Below, piece after piece: positions 16,465 to 25,838 of a stretch of DNA of 64,000 bases (its first letter is position 1; each line of letters begins with the position of its first letter). This DNA comes from Micromonospora halotolerans (GTDB lineage: Bacteria > Actinomycetota > Actinomycetes > Mycobacteriales > Micromonosporaceae), in assembly GCF_032108445.1 (NCBI RefSeq), contig NZ_CP134876.1, forward strand, positions 6,634,001 through 6,698,000, read 5' to 3'. The notes below the pieces were generated by a model. The model worked only from the letters and a program-made list of their open reading frames with translations. It was not told the DNA's origin and made no database searches. Made by a program: the position numbers and the translations under genes.

Positions 16465-17388
16465 GTGGCACACCGACCCCCGATCCTGCTGATCGACTCC
16501 CCGAGCCTCTACTTCCGCGCCTACTTCGGCATCCCCGAGTCGGCGGCGAAGACGGACGACGGCCAGCCGGTCAACGCCGTCCGTGGCTTCCTCGACATGC
16601 TGGCCCAGCTGGTCCGCACCCGGCGGCCCGACCGGATGGTCTGCGCGCTCGACCACGACTGGCGACCGGCGTGGCGGGTCGAGCTGCTGCCGTCGTACAA
16701 GGCGCACCGGGTGGCACCCGAGGGCGGCGAGGTGGTGCCGGACACGCTCTCCCCGCAGGTGCCGATGATCCTGGAGGTCCTCGACGCGCTCGGCATCACT
16801 GCGGTCGGCGCCACCGGCTACGAGGCCGACGACGTGCTCGGCACCCTCTCGGTGACCCAGCCCGGCCCGGCCGAGGTGGTCTCCGGCGACCGTGACCTGT
16901 TCCAGCTCGTCGACGACGACCGCCCGGTACGGCTGCTCTACGTCGGGCGCGGCGTGGCCAAGCTCGACGACTGCGACGACGCGGCGGTCCGCGCCCGCTA
17001 CGGCGTCCCGGCCAACCGCTACGCCGACTTCGCGGCGCTGCGCGGCGACCCGAGCGACGGCCTGCCCGGCGTGCCCGGGGTGGGCGAGAAGACCGCGGCC
17101 CGCCTCATCGAGCGCTACGACGGCCTGCCCGGCATCCTCGCCGCGCTGGACGACCCGGGCTCCGGCTTCGCCCCCGGGCTGCGCACCAAGCTCAACGCGG
17201 CCCGGGACTACCTGGCCGTCGCGCCGAAGGTGGTCCAGGTCGCCCTCGACGTACCGCTGCCGGACCTGGCCACCGCGCTGCCGACGGCGCCGGCGGACCC
17301 GGACCGCCTGCTGGAGCTGGCGCAGCGGTGGAACCTCGCCGGCTCGTGCCGGCGCCTCGTGGACGCGCTCGCCATGCCCCGCTCCTGA
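16465..17388 (+). CDS. 5'-3' exonuclease (PolA-type FEN domain)
   Basis: 307 residues from GTG 16465. FEN/PIN-type nuclease: LLIDSPSLYFRAYFG at the N-terminus, acidic cluster GYEADDVLGTL and VSGDRDLFQLVDD, then the helix-hairpin-helix DGLPGVPGVGEKTAARLI. It equals the 5' nuclease domain of DNA polymerase I standing alone, as in mycobacterial Rv2090. It removes RNA primers and flaps. The CAGGCT box 6 nt before the GTG and the lack of a Shine-Dalgarno favour this start over one at 16411. The neighbour is HelY as in Mycobacterium. Confidence 0.92.
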   Translation: MAHRPPILLIDSPSLYFRAYFGIPESAAKTDDGQPVNAVRGFLDMLAQLVRTRRPDRMVCALDHDWRPAWRVELLPSYKAHRVAPEGGEVVPDTLSPQVPMILEVLDALGITAVGATGYEADDVLGTLSVTQPGPAEVVSGDRDLFQLVDDDRPVRLLYVGRGVAKLDDCDDAAVRARYGVPANRYADFAALRGDPSDGLPGVPGVGEKTAARLIERYDGLPGILAALDDPGSGFAPGLRTKLNAARDYLAVAPKVVQVALDVPLPDLATALPTAPADPDRLLELAQRWNLAGSCRRLVDALAMPRS

Positions 17389-17394
17389 CGGCCC

Positions 17395-17418
17395 GGCCGG
17401 GCCATGTACGGCCCGGCC
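17395..17418. terminator. Bidirectional hairpin between exonuclease and helicase genes
   Basis: Perfect 9-bp stem GGCCGGGCC/GGCCCGGCC with loop ATGTAC between convergent stops. Confidence 0.65.
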
Positions 17419-17421
17419 CGC

Positions 17422-20223
17422 TCAGGCGGCGGCGTGGTAGGCCAGCACGCCCCGGTTGACCGCCGCGATCGCCTGCCGGGCGGTGGAGCGCAGCTCGGTG
17501 GAGGCGCCGCCGGAGTCGGCGAGCTGGCCGAGCAGGTCGACCACCTGCCGGGCCCAGCGGACGAAGTCGCCGGCCGGCATCTCGCCGTCGATCTGGTGCC
17601 CGCTGGCGAGCACCTTGGCGAGGGCCTCGCCGCGCGCCCACCGGTAGATCGGCCAGGCGAAGCCGAGGTCCGGCTCGCGGGTGACCGCCAGGCCGCGGGA
17701 GGCCTCGTCCGCCTCGATGTCGCCCCACAGCGTCAGCGTCTCCTCCACCGCCTCCGCGACCGGACCGCGGGGCAGGCCGGCGCGCTCGTCGACGTCGCGT
17801 CGGGCCTCGAAGACCACCACCGAGACCGCGGCGGCCAGCTCGGCCGGGGAGAGCCCGTCCCACACCTTGCGGCGCAGACACTCGGCGACCAGCAGGTCGG
17901 CCTCGGTCCAGATCCGGCCCAGCATCCGGCCGGCGTCGGTGACCTCGCCGTCGGCGGAGAGGTAGCCACGCGCGGTCAGCAACGCGACGATCCGGTCGAA
18001 CGTGCGGGCCAGCGAACCGGTCCGCCCGGCCACCCGCTGGCGCAGCTCCTCGGTGTCGCGCTCCAGGCGGCGCCGCCGCTCGGCCCAGCGGGCGTGCTCC
18101 TCCCGGTCCGGGCAGGCGTGGCAGGGGTGCCGGCGCAGCTCGGTGCGGAGCTGGCTGAGCTGGTGGTCCTCGCCGACCGCCTGCCGGGAGCGCCCGCCGC
18201 GGCGGCCGCCGTGCCGGTCCAGCCCGGTGCCGCTGACCTCGGCCGCCAGGTCCCGGCGGGCCGCCGGCGAGCGGTGGTTGAAGTGCTTGGGCACCCGGAT
18301 CCGGGCGAGCACCTCCGCCGGGGTGGTGAAGTCGCCGGGGCTGACCCGCCCGGCCCACCGGTCCTGGGTGAGCACCAGCGGGCGGGGCTCGCCGAAACCG
18401 CCGGTGGCCGGGTCGAGCACCACCGCCAGGCCGGCCCGCCGGCCCGAGGGCACCCGGATCACGTCGCCCACCCGCAGCCGCTCCAGCGAGGCGACGGCCG
18501 CCGCCTTGCGCTGGGTCTGGCCCTGCCGGGCCATGGCGCGCTCGCGGTCGGCGATGGCCACCCGCAGGGCGAAGTACTCGTCGAAGTCGCCCTGGTGGCA
18601 GGACGCCTCGGCGCCGTACGCCTCGATGGTCTCGGTGTTGCGCTGCACCTGCCGGGCCAGGCCCACCACCGACCGGTCGGCCTGGAACTGCGCGAAGGAG
18701 GACTCCAGCAGGGCCCGGGCCGGCTCCGCGCCGACGGTGCCGACCAGGTTGACCGCCATGTTGTAGGAGGGCCGGAAGCTGGACCGCAGCGGGTAGGTGC
18801 GGGTCGAGGCGAGGCCGGCGACGTGCCGGGGGTCGGTCTCCGGCGACCAGACCACCACGGCGTGCCCCTCGACGTCGATGCCGCGCCGGCCGGCCCGACC
18901 GGTGAGCTGCGTGTATTCGCCAGGGGTGAGGTCGACGTGCGCCTCGCCGTTGAACTTGACCAGACGCTCCAGCACCACGCAGCGGGCCGGCATGTTGATG
19001 CCCAGGGCGAGGGTCTCGGTGGCGAAGACGGCCTTGACCAGACCGCGGACGAACAGCTCCTCGACGACCTCCTTGAACGCGGGCAGCATGCCGGCGTGGT
19101 GGGCGGCGAGCCCGCGCTCCAGGCCGTCGAGCCACTCCCAGTAGCCCAGCACGGTCAGGTCCTCGCCGGGGATGGCCGTGATCCGCGATTCGACCACCTG
19201 GCGGATCTCGGTGCGTTCCTCGGGCGAGGTGAGCCGCAGCCCGGCGGCGAGGCACTGCTGGACGGCCGCCTGGCAGCCGGCCCGGCTGAAGATGAACAGG
19301 ATCGCCGGGAGCAGGTTCTCCCGGTCCAGCCGCTCGACGATGTCGGGGCGCATCGGCCCGCGCCAGCGGGGCCCGCGGCGGCCCGCGCCGGGGCCGGCGC
19401 TGCGCCCCTCCCCCAGCTCCAGCCGGCGCACGGTGTCCCGCGTGTAGCGCAGCAGCTCCGGATGGACGTCGTGCTTGCGGGCCGCGTCGGCGTCGTGGAA
19501 CAGGTCGAACATCCGCTTGCCGACCAGCATGTGCTGCCAGAGCGGCACCGGGCGGTGCTCGCTGACCACCACGGCGGTCTCCCCGCGCACGGTGACCAGC
19601 CAGTCGGCGAACTCCTCGGCGTTGGAGACGGTGGCCGAGAGCGAGACCAGGGTGACCGAGGCGGGCAGGTGGATGATCACCTCTTCCCAGACGCCGCCGC
19701 GGAACCGGTCGGCGAGGTAGTGCACCTCGTCCATCACCACGTAGGCCAGGCCCTCCAGCGTGGCCGAGCCGGCGTAGAGCATGTTGCGCAGCACCTCGGT
19801 GGTCATCACCACCACGGGCGCGTCACCGTTGATCGCGTTGTCGCCGGTGAGCAGGCCGACCTGCTCGGCGCCGTAGCGGTCGACCAGGTCGTGGTACTTC
19901 TGGTTGGACAGCGCCTTGATCGGCGTGGTGTAGAAGCACTTGCGCCGGGTGGTCGGCCCGCCGCCGCCGTCGGCCGCCGCCGGCTTCCCGGGCGTGCCGC
20001 GCAGCGCCAGGTGTACGGCGAACTCGCCCACCACGGTCTTGCCGGCGCCGGTGGGCGCGCAGACCAGCACGCCGCTTCCCCGTTCCAGGGCCTCGCACGC
20101 CTCCCGCTGGAAGTCGTCCAGGTCGAACCCCAGATCGAGCGCGAATTCGTCCAGGGCCGGAAAGGCGGAAGCCTGCGCGGCCCGGCGGCGCGCCGCGGCG
20201 TACCGCTCGGCGGGACTCGACAT
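17422..20223 (-). CDS. helY: DEAD/DEAH-box Ski2-like helicase HelY
   Basis: 933 residues. Superfamily 2 helicase: Walker A APTGAGKT (56-63), DEVHYLADRFRG (motif II), SLSATVSN (motif III), and motif VI in QLTGRAGRRGID. The C-terminal DSHCT domain common to Mtr4/Ski2-like enzymes is present (LGRIWTEADLLVAECLRRKVW to end). A CHACPDREEH segment may bind a metal. In Mycobacterium the homologue Rv2092c sits in the paf-tat locus; its role is thought to be RNA or DNA unwinding. ATG 20223 has TAATCT 7 nt upstream and no Shine-Dalgarno, so it is probably leaderless. Confidence 0.92.
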   Translation of the reverse strand: MSSPAERYAAARRRAAQASAFPALDEFALDLGFDLDDFQREACEALERGSGVLVCAPTGAGKTVVGEFAVHLALRGTPGKPAAADGGGGPTTRRKCFYTTPIKALSNQKYHDLVDRYGAEQVGLLTGDNAINGDAPVVVMTTEVLRNMLYAGSATLEGLAYVVMDEVHYLADRFRGGVWEEVIIHLPASVTLVSLSATVSNAEEFADWLVTVRGETAVVVSEHRPVPLWQHMLVGKRMFDLFHDADAARKHDVHPELLRYTRDTVRRLELGEGRSAGPGAGRRGPRWRGPMRPDIVERLDRENLLPAILFIFSRAGCQAAVQQCLAAGLRLTSPEERTEIRQVVESRITAIPGEDLTVLGYWEWLDGLERGLAAHHAGMLPAFKEVVEELFVRGLVKAVFATETLALGINMPARCVVLERLVKFNGEAHVDLTPGEYTQLTGRAGRRGIDVEGHAVVVWSPETDPRHVAGLASTRTYPLRSSFRPSYNMAVNLVGTVGAEPARALLESSFAQFQADRSVVGLARQVQRNTETIEAYGAEASCHQGDFDEYFALRVAIADRERAMARQGQTQRKAAAVASLERLRVGDVIRVPSGRRAGLAVVLDPATGGFGEPRPLVLTQDRWAGRVSPGDFTTPAEVLARIRVPKHFNHRSPAARRDLAAEVSGTGLDRHGGRRGGRSRQAVGEDHQLSQLRTELRRHPCHACPDREEHARWAERRRRLERDTEELRQRVAGRTGSLARTFDRIVALLTARGYLSADGEVTDAGRMLGRIWTEADLLVAECLRRKVWDGLSPAELAAAVSVVVFEARRDVDERAGLPRGPVAEAVEETLTLWGDIEADEASRGLAVTREPDLGFAWPIYRWARGEALAKVLASGHQIDGEMPAGDFVRWARQVVDLLGQLADSGGASTELRSTARQAIAAVNRGVLAYHAAA

Positions 20224-20309
20224 GTCCCCAAGATTAATCGGTACCGACGACGACCACCCCCCAAGGCCGTCCGGCAGGTGGGTCGGACCGGGTCGGTAGG
20301 GTGCACGAC

Positions 20310-21074
20310 GTGCCGGAACATGCCGAACCGCCCCGACTCTCGAGCGACGCCGACGACGCCGTCCGCCCGAGCCCGTCCCGTCGCCCCGTCGAGGCGGTGC
20401 TCTTCGACTTCCACGGCACCCTCGCGCAGGTGGAGGAGCCCCGCGAGTGGGTGATCGCGGCCGCGGCGGCCTGCGGGGTCGAGCTGGACCGGGTGCGGGC
20501 CACCGCGCTGGCCGACCGGCTGCTCACCGCCGGCCGGGCGGGCGGGCCGCTGCCGGCCCGGGTGCCGCCCCGGCTGGCCGAGCTCTGGGCCGACCGCGAC
20601 CTCTACCAGCACGCCCACCGGGGCGCCTACACGGGGCTGGCCGAGACGGTCGACGCCGGCATCGACGGGTTCGCCGACGCCCTCTACGAGCGGGTGCTGG
20701 TGCCCGAGGGCTGGGTGCCGTACCCGGACACCGAGCCGGTGCTGGCCGCGCTCCGGGAGGCCGGCGTGAAGGTGGCGCTGGTCAGCAACATCGGCTTCGA
20801 CGTCCGGCCGCTGTTCGCCGCCTGGAAGCTGGATGGGCTGGTCGACGCCTGGGCCCTGTCGTACGAGGTGGGGCGCTGCAAGCCGGACCCGGGGATCTTC
20901 CTTCGGGCCTGCGGGATGCTCGGCGTCGACCCGGAGCGGACGCTCATGGTGGGCGACAGCCCCGCCGACGCGGGCGCCGTGGCCGCGGGCTGCGAGGTGC
21001 TGGTGCTGCCCGGTGCCGACCCGGGCCGGCCGAACGGGCTGGGCGCCGTGCTCGACCTCGCCCTCCGCAACTGA
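20310..21074 (+). CDS. HAD-superfamily hydrolase with unusual DFHGT motif
   Basis: 254 residues from GTG 20310 (TAGGGT box 7 nt upstream; GTG 20301 is the alternative). HAD core: motif I FDFHGTLA, motif II ALVSNIGFD, motif III Lys in GRCKPDPGIF, motif IV VGDSPADAG. In phosphatases motif I is DxDxT; here the second Asp, the general acid/base, is His. The cap domain is large (about residues 45-140). This may make it a poor phosphatase or a non-phosphatase HAD. Divergent from helY. Confidence 0.85.
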   Translation: MPEHAEPPRLSSDADDAVRPSPSRRPVEAVLFDFHGTLAQVEEPREWVIAAAAACGVELDRVRATALADRLLTAGRAGGPLPARVPPRLAELWADRDLYQHAHRGAYTGLAETVDAGIDGFADALYERVLVPEGWVPYPDTEPVLAALREAGVKVALVSNIGFDVRPLFAAWKLDGLVDAWALSYEVGRCKPDPGIFLRACGMLGVDPERTLMVGDSPADAGAVAAGCEVLVLPGADPGRPNGLGAVLDLALRN

Positions 21075-21150
21075 CCGCACCGCCCGGGTGCGCGCCGGAT
21101 GCCGGCCTCCCGCCGGCGCCGGAGCTGACCAGCGGCGCTAGCGTCACGGC

Positions 21151-22218
21151 ATGACGCCCGACCGCTCCTTCCGTGCCCGGCTCTCCGGTGGCCGGCTCGG
21201 CGCCGTCGGGCTGGTCCTCGGCGGGGCGCTGTCGGTGCAGTTCGGCTCGGCCATGGCCGCGTTGCTGTTCCCGCGTACCGGGGTGGCCGGGGCGGTCACC
21301 CTGCGGCTGACCATCGGCGCGCTGCTGATGCTCGCCGTGTGCCGCCCCCGGCTGCGCGGGCACGGCCGGGGCGGCTGGGCGGCCGTGGTCGCGTTCGGGC
21401 TGGCCCTGGCCGGCATGAACTCGATCTTCTACCAGGCCATCGAGCGGATCCCACTGGGACCGGCGGTGACCCTGGAGGTGCTCGGCCCGATGGCGCTGTC
21501 CGTGGTCACCGCCCGGCGGCTGGCCGCCTGGTGCTGGGCCGGGCTGGCCCTGGCCGGGGTGGCCCTGCTCGGGCAGGGCGGGTTCGACCGGCTGGACCCG
21601 GTCGGCGCCGCGCTGGCGCTGGTCGCGGGCGCGCTGTGGGCGGCGTACATCGTCTGCTCGGCCCGGGTCGGCGGGCGGTTCCCGGGGGCCGACGGCCTGG
21701 CGCTGGCGCTCGCGGTGGCCGCGCTGGTCACCCTGCCCATCGGGCTGGTGGGGTCGGGCGGCCGGCTCTGGCACCCGGCGGTGCTCGGGCTCGGCACCGG
21801 GCTGGCCCTGCTCGCCTCGGTGCTGCCGTACACCCTGGAGCTGCTGGCGCTGCGGCGGCTGCCCACGGCGACGTTCGCCGTGCTGATGAGCCTCGGGCCG
21901 GCCATCGCCGCGCTGGCCGGGTGGCTGGTGCTCGGCCAGGCGCTGCACCCGGTGGAGGTGCTCGCCATCGGCCTGGTGATCGCCGCGAGCATCGGCGCGG
22001 TCCGCGCCGGCGCCCCGGCCACCCCGGCCGCCCCGGCCGCCGCGCCGCCGCCCGCCGCCGCCCGCCGCGCCGGACGCCGAGGGCAGCCCGCTGGTCAGCG
22101 CAGCAGCCGCACCGCCGCCGGCACCGCGCTGACCCGCACCGGCAGGTCGAACGCCCGCTCCCCGTCGGCGTACGTGGTGATGCCCTCGGCGTCCAGCTCG
22201 ACGGTGCGGGCCCGGTAG
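21151..22218 (+). CDS. EamA/DMT-family exporter (RhtA-like), doubtful 3' end
   Basis: Ten hydrophobic segments in two EamA repeats (about residues 18-145 and 148-285); AMNSIFYQAIERIPLGPAVTLEVLGP is typical of RhtA-like threonine/homoserine exporters. ATG 21151 has TAGCGT 6 nt upstream (leaderless). After about residue 290 the frame runs through an Ala/Pro-rich tract and then 124 bp antisense into the lipid kinase gene with poor codon bias (GGA, CGA, GCT, GGT). In the +1 frame from about 22065 the codons regain normal bias (DAEGSPLVSAAAAPPPAPR) and stop near 22131. A one-base error or slip in the CCG/GCC repeat is therefore possible; the true protein may be about 325 residues. Confidence 0.83.
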   Translation: MTPDRSFRARLSGGRLGAVGLVLGGALSVQFGSAMAALLFPRTGVAGAVTLRLTIGALLMLAVCRPRLRGHGRGGWAAVVAFGLALAGMNSIFYQAIERIPLGPAVTLEVLGPMALSVVTARRLAAWCWAGLALAGVALLGQGGFDRLDPVGAALALVAGALWAAYIVCSARVGGRFPGADGLALALAVAALVTLPIGLVGSGGRLWHPAVLGLGTGLALLASVLPYTLELLALRRLPTATFAVLMSLGPAIAALAGWLVLGQALHPVEVLAIGLVIAASIGAVRAGAPATPAAPAAAPPPAAARRAGRRGQPAGQRSSRTAAGTALTRTGRSNARSPSAYVVMPSASSSTVRAR

Positions 22219-23012
22219 CTGCGGACCAGCGGGTGCGTGACGTGGGTGCCCTGGTAGATGCGCGGCTTGACCCGCATGAGGGTGGGCCGGTCGAACCGGC
22301 CGCCGACCACCACGTCCAGCAGGCCGTCGTGCGGGTCGGCGTCCGGGCAGATCCGCATGCCGCCGCCGTAGCTGGCCGTGTTGCCCACCGCCACCAGCAC
22401 CGCGTCGACCTCGTGTTCGGCGCCGTCGAGGCGCAGCCGGTAGCGGCGCGGCCGGAGCCGGGCCAGCTCGACCAGGATGGCCAGGTCGTAGCGGCGCGGG
22501 CCGCGCGGCCAGCGCATCCGGTTGGCCCGCTCGTTGACGATCGCGTCGAAACCGGCGGCCAGCACGGCGCCGTACCAGCGCTCGCCGCCGCCCGGGCTGG
22601 TCAACCGGGCCAGGTCGACCGGGCGGGCGCGGCCGGCGCGCAGCGCGTCGGCGATCACCTCGACGGCCGCCAGGGGGTCGGCCGGGAAGCCGGTGTCCAC
22701 GGCGAAGTCGTTGCCGGTGCCGGCGGGCACCGGGCCGAACGGCACCGTCGTGCCGGCGACCGCCTGCAACGCCCGGTGCACCGTGCCGTCCCCGCCGACG
22801 GCGACCAGCGCGCCGGCGCCGTCCGCGACCGCCGCGTGGCACGCTGCCTCCGCCTCCTCCGGGGTACGCGCCCGCAGCAGCTCGACCGGCCGGCCGGCGG
22901 CGCCCAGCCGCTCCAGCAACTGGGGCAGCAGGCCCTCGTGCCGTCCCCGGCCGGCGGTCGGGTTGGCGAGCACGGCCACCGGGCCGGGCGGGACAAGATC
23001 GTGCGCGGTCAC
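22095..23012 (-). CDS. Diacylglycerol kinase-family lipid kinase
   Basis: 305 residues from GTG 23012. DAGK catalytic domain: VLANPTAGRG, VGGDGTVHRAL, VPAGTGNDFAVD; the C-terminal domain has ADPHDGLLDVV and TYADGERAF, as in YegS/DgkB/LcbK-like kinases. Phosphorylates diacylglycerol or another lipid at the inner face of the membrane. A TACGGT box 7 nt before GTG 23012 and no Shine-Dalgarno suggest a leaderless mRNA; upstream in-frame sequence is not conserved in look. Its 3' end overlaps the exporter's. Confidence 0.9.
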   Translation of the reverse strand: MTAHDLVPPGPVAVLANPTAGRGRHEGLLPQLLERLGAAGRPVELLRARTPEEAEAACHAAVADGAGALVAVGGDGTVHRALQAVAGTTVPFGPVPAGTGNDFAVDTGFPADPLAAVEVIADALRAGRARPVDLARLTSPGGGERWYGAVLAAGFDAIVNERANRMRWPRGPRRYDLAILVELARLRPRRYRLRLDGAEHEVDAVLVAVGNTASYGGGMRICPDADPHDGLLDVVVGGRFDRPTLMRVKPRIYQGTHVTHPLVRSYRARTVELDAEGITTYADGERAFDLPVRVSAVPAAVRLLR

Positions 23013-23116
23013 GGCGAGCACCGTACGGCACGAGCCACGCCCCTCACCAGGGGCGACACCCTCGTTCGCGACGGACGGGGCAGCGCGGCGAGCGACCGCC
23101 CGGCATACTCCCCGTG

Positions 23117-23860
23117 ATGCGCACCCGCATCCTGCTCGCCGTCGCGGCTCCGGTCGCGCTCGCCCCGCTCCTGCTGGCCGGCGGCCTCTGGTGGGCCCAG
23201 CGCCCGGTCGAGCCGGCCTGGCACGACAACGCGGTCGCCGACGCCACCGAGACCGCCGACCGGATCCAGGCGCGCTTCGCACGCGATCACCTCTACAAGG
23301 CTGCGGACTACGCGCACACCGCCGGTCAGGAGCCCGGGGTGGCCGTGCTCCAGGTCCACGGCGAGACGCACTGGCAGACCGGGGTCACCCTGGTGCTCCG
23401 GGTCACCGGGCACGGGCAGGGGGTCAACGGCAAGGGCATGGTCATCGAGGGGGACGTACAGGTCTGCTTCCGGTTCCGGCTGGGCCCCGAGCGGGACGGC
23501 CGCGACGACGGCATCGACTGCCCGTCGGGCGACCCGCTGCCGGTCCGCCCGGACCCCTCCCTGAGCGGAGTGGACGACCGGCTGAAGCGGGCCCTCGCGG
23601 CCGCCGGCCCGGACGAGGTGGCCGTCCGCGCCGCGGTCGACGGCCTCGGGCTCGACCCGGCCGTTCGGCGGGAGGTCGCCGCCGCCGGCGGCACGGTCGG
23701 CGTGGCCCTGCGCGCCACCCAGTACGACTGCCTGCTGGCCCGGGTCGGCCCGAAGGGCGCCCAGACGTGGCGGCCCTCCCACACCCAGCTCGCCCCCGGG
23801 GAACTGCCCTGCACGGCCGGCACGGCGCTGAGCAGCCAGTTCGGCCGCTACCCGCGCTGA
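23117..23860 (+). CDS. Membrane-anchored protein of unknown function
   Basis: 247 residues from ATG 23117 (CATACT 7 nt upstream; GTG 23114 directly before is the alternative). One N-terminal hydrophobic segment (ILLAVAAPVALAPLLLAGGLWW) forms an anchor or uncleaved signal; the rest is a soluble alpha/beta region with two cysteines (VQVCFRF and YDCLLAR). No family recognised. Possibly an actinobacterial envelope protein. The stop lies 3 bp from the convergent alcohol dehydrogenase stop. Confidence 0.7.
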   Translation: MRTRILLAVAAPVALAPLLLAGGLWWAQRPVEPAWHDNAVADATETADRIQARFARDHLYKAADYAHTAGQEPGVAVLQVHGETHWQTGVTLVLRVTGHGQGVNGKGMVIEGDVQVCFRFRLGPERDGRDDGIDCPSGDPLPVRPDPSLSGVDDRLKRALAAAGPDEVAVRAAVDGLGLDPAVRREVAAAGGTVGVALRATQYDCLLARVGPKGAQTWRPSHTQLAPGELPCTAGTALSSQFGRYPR

Positions 23861-23863
23861 CGG

Positions 23864-24907
23864 TCAGAACGTGATGCGCACCTTCAGCGCGGTCCGCTCG
23901 TCCATCGCCCGGTAGCCGTCCGGCACCCCGTCGAGGGTCACCGAGCGGTCGAAGACCGGGGACGGGTCGATGGCGCCGTCCAGCACGTCGACCAGCAGCT
24001 CGGGGATGTACGCGCGGGCCGGCGCGACGCCGCCGGCGACGGTCACGTTGCGGTCGAACATCTGCTGGATGTCCACCCCGGCGCTGCCGCCGTGCGGCAC
24101 GCCGACGTAGCCCACCGCGCCGCCGTCGCGGGCGATCGAGATCGCGGTCCGCATCGACTCCTCGGTGCCGACCGCCTCCAGCACGGCGTGCGCGCCCTGG
24201 CCCTTGGTCAGCTCCCGGACCGCGGCGATCGCCGCCTCGCCCCGCTCGGCGACCACGTCGGTGGCCCCGAAGGAGCGGGCGATGTCGGTCCGCGCGGTGT
24301 GCCGGCCCAGCGCGATGATCTGCTCGGCGCCCAGCCGCTTCGCGGCGAGCACCCCGCAGAGCCCGACCGCGCCGTCGCCGACCACGGCCACGGTGGCCCC
24401 GGGGCGGACCCGGGCGGCGAGCGCCGCGTGGTGCCCGGTGGCCAGCACGTCGGACAGCGCCAGCAGCGCGGTGAGCAGCCGCGGGTCGCCGGCGGCCTCG
24501 GCGGGCAGCTTCACCAGGGTGCCGTCGGCGTACGGGACCCGCACGGCCTCGCCCTGGCCGCCGTCCGAGCCGACGGAACCCCAGAAGCCGCCGTGCGGGC
24601 AGGAGGTGTGCAGCCCCTCGCGGCAGAAGTCGCAGGTGCCGTCGGACCAGACGAACGGCGCCACCACCAGGTCGCCGACCCGCACCGAGCCGACCTCGGC
24701 GCCGACGGCCTCGACCACGCCGAGGAACTCGTGACCGATGCGCTGCCCCGGCTGCCGCTGGGCGACCCCCCGGTACGCCCACAGGTCACTGCCGCAGATG
24801 CAGGCCAGCACGGTGCGGACGACGGCGTCGGTGGGGGTGCGGACGGCCGCGTCCGGCACCTCCTCGACCCGGATGTCGTTCGGGCCGTGGATCACGGTGG
24901 CGCGCAT
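23864..24907 (-). CDS. Zinc-dependent alcohol dehydrogenase
   Basis: 347 residues. MDR-superfamily zinc enzyme: catalytic Cys in CICGSDLW, RIGHEFLGVV with the catalytic His and Glu, structural zinc loop TCDFCREGLHTSC, and Rossmann motif VVGDGAVGLCGV. GGAGG precedes ATG 24907. Of the type 'zinc-dependent alcohol dehydrogenase, Zn-ADH/threonine dehydrogenase-like'; substrate not predictable. It stands alone, convergent with the membrane-anchored protein. Confidence 0.9.
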   Translation of the reverse strand: MRATVIHGPNDIRVEEVPDAAVRTPTDAVVRTVLACICGSDLWAYRGVAQRQPGQRIGHEFLGVVEAVGAEVGSVRVGDLVVAPFVWSDGTCDFCREGLHTSCPHGGFWGSVGSDGGQGEAVRVPYADGTLVKLPAEAAGDPRLLTALLALSDVLATGHHAALAARVRPGATVAVVGDGAVGLCGVLAAKRLGAEQIIALGRHTARTDIARSFGATDVVAERGEAAIAAVRELTKGQGAHAVLEAVGTEESMRTAISIARDGGAVGYVGVPHGGSAGVDIQQMFDRNVTVAGGVAPARAYIPELLVDVLDGAIDPSPVFDRSVTLDGVPDGYRAMDERTALKVRITF

Positions 24908-25045
24908 GGCGGAGGTCCTCCCGGTGAGCGGGGCGGGCGCCGGGGCGGTGCGGCCGGCGGCGGGGCGGGCGGCCCCGGGCGAACACTAGACCGCCCGGGA
25001 CGCGCCGCGAATCCCGTTCACCGGCCGCGTGGCGGGGCTCACCGC

Positions 25046-25744
25046 TCAGCGCACGATGAGCTGCCTGGTCACCGGGGCGGCGCCGTCGCCCTTGACCTTC
25101 AGCGTCCAGGTGCCGGCGCCGACGAACGTCACGACCGCGTCCGCCGTGCCGTTCGGCTCGGCCTTGACCTCGGCCGCGCGCTTGCCGTCCGGGTTGAGCA
25201 CGTCCAGCGTCCGGGCCGCCGTGGTCTTGTTGGTCACCCGGAACTGGATCTTCTCGCCCGGCTCGGCGATCAGCCCCTCCGCGCCGGTGATCCCGGCCGC
25301 CGTCAGCTCGACGGCGACCTCCCGGTCGTACGCCGTCTCGGCGGCGGCGCTGGCCACGGCGCCGTCGTCGGAGACGGTGATGCGGGTGCGCACGCCGTCG
25401 CCCTGCCGGCCCGGCTTGCAGGCCACCTCGTACAGGCCGGTGGCGAGGGTGGCCCGCAGGTCCCCGGTCTTCCCCGGTGCGACGTCCGCCGCCTCGGCGA
25501 CCACCTTGGTGAAGCCGGCCCCCTCACGGCCGTACAGGAAGACCCCGGTGGCCTGCTGCCCCCGGTTGGTCACCGCGAAGGTGACCGCGCCCGGGTTGAA
25601 GAGGGTGGTGGCGACCTCGCAACTGGTGTCGGTGGCGGTCACCGGGACCTGCCAACCGGTGGGAGCGGGGTCGTCGTCACCGCAGGCGGTGAGGGCGGCG
25701 GTGGCGCAGATCGCGGCCACGACGGCGGCGGTACGGCTCTTCAT
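25046..25744 (-). CDS. Lipoprotein with EfeO-like cupredoxin domain(s)
   Basis: 232 residues. Type II signal peptide with lipobox LTAC (Cys21) followed by GDDD. Two repeats of a beta-sandwich follow (about 40-125 and 130-232), each resembling the cupredoxin domain of EfeO/EfeM: VTFAVTNRGQQATGVFLYG and IQFRVTNKTTAARTLDVLN. No peptidase or copper-site residues are clear, and EfeU/EfeB are not neighbours. Probably an outer-face lipoprotein. A promoter with good -35 and -10 boxes lies 95 bp upstream. Confidence 0.75.
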   Translation of the reverse strand: MKSRTAAVVAAICATAALTACGDDDPAPTGWQVPVTATDTSCEVATTLFNPGAVTFAVTNRGQQATGVFLYGREGAGFTKVVAEAADVAPGKTGDLRATLATGLYEVACKPGRQGDGVRTRITVSDDGAVASAAAETAYDREVAVELTAAGITGAEGLIAEPGEKIQFRVTNKTTAARTLDVLNPDGKRAAEVKAEPNGTADAVVTFVGAGTWTLKVKGDGAAPVTRQLIVR

Positions 25745-25838
25745 CGGCTCTCCGGGGCGGAGGTCAGGGGCTGACCAGGACGGACGCCGACAGCCACCCC
25801 CGGCACACCGCCCGGGGGGACTTCGGCGGAGTCAGGAG

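Noticed and set aside
17404..20454. Very long open frame on the plus strand opposite helY
   Set aside because: Shadow of the real gene: at this GC, codon third positions leave the antisense frames open. Its translation is Gly/Ala/Arg/Val/His repeats with no motif.
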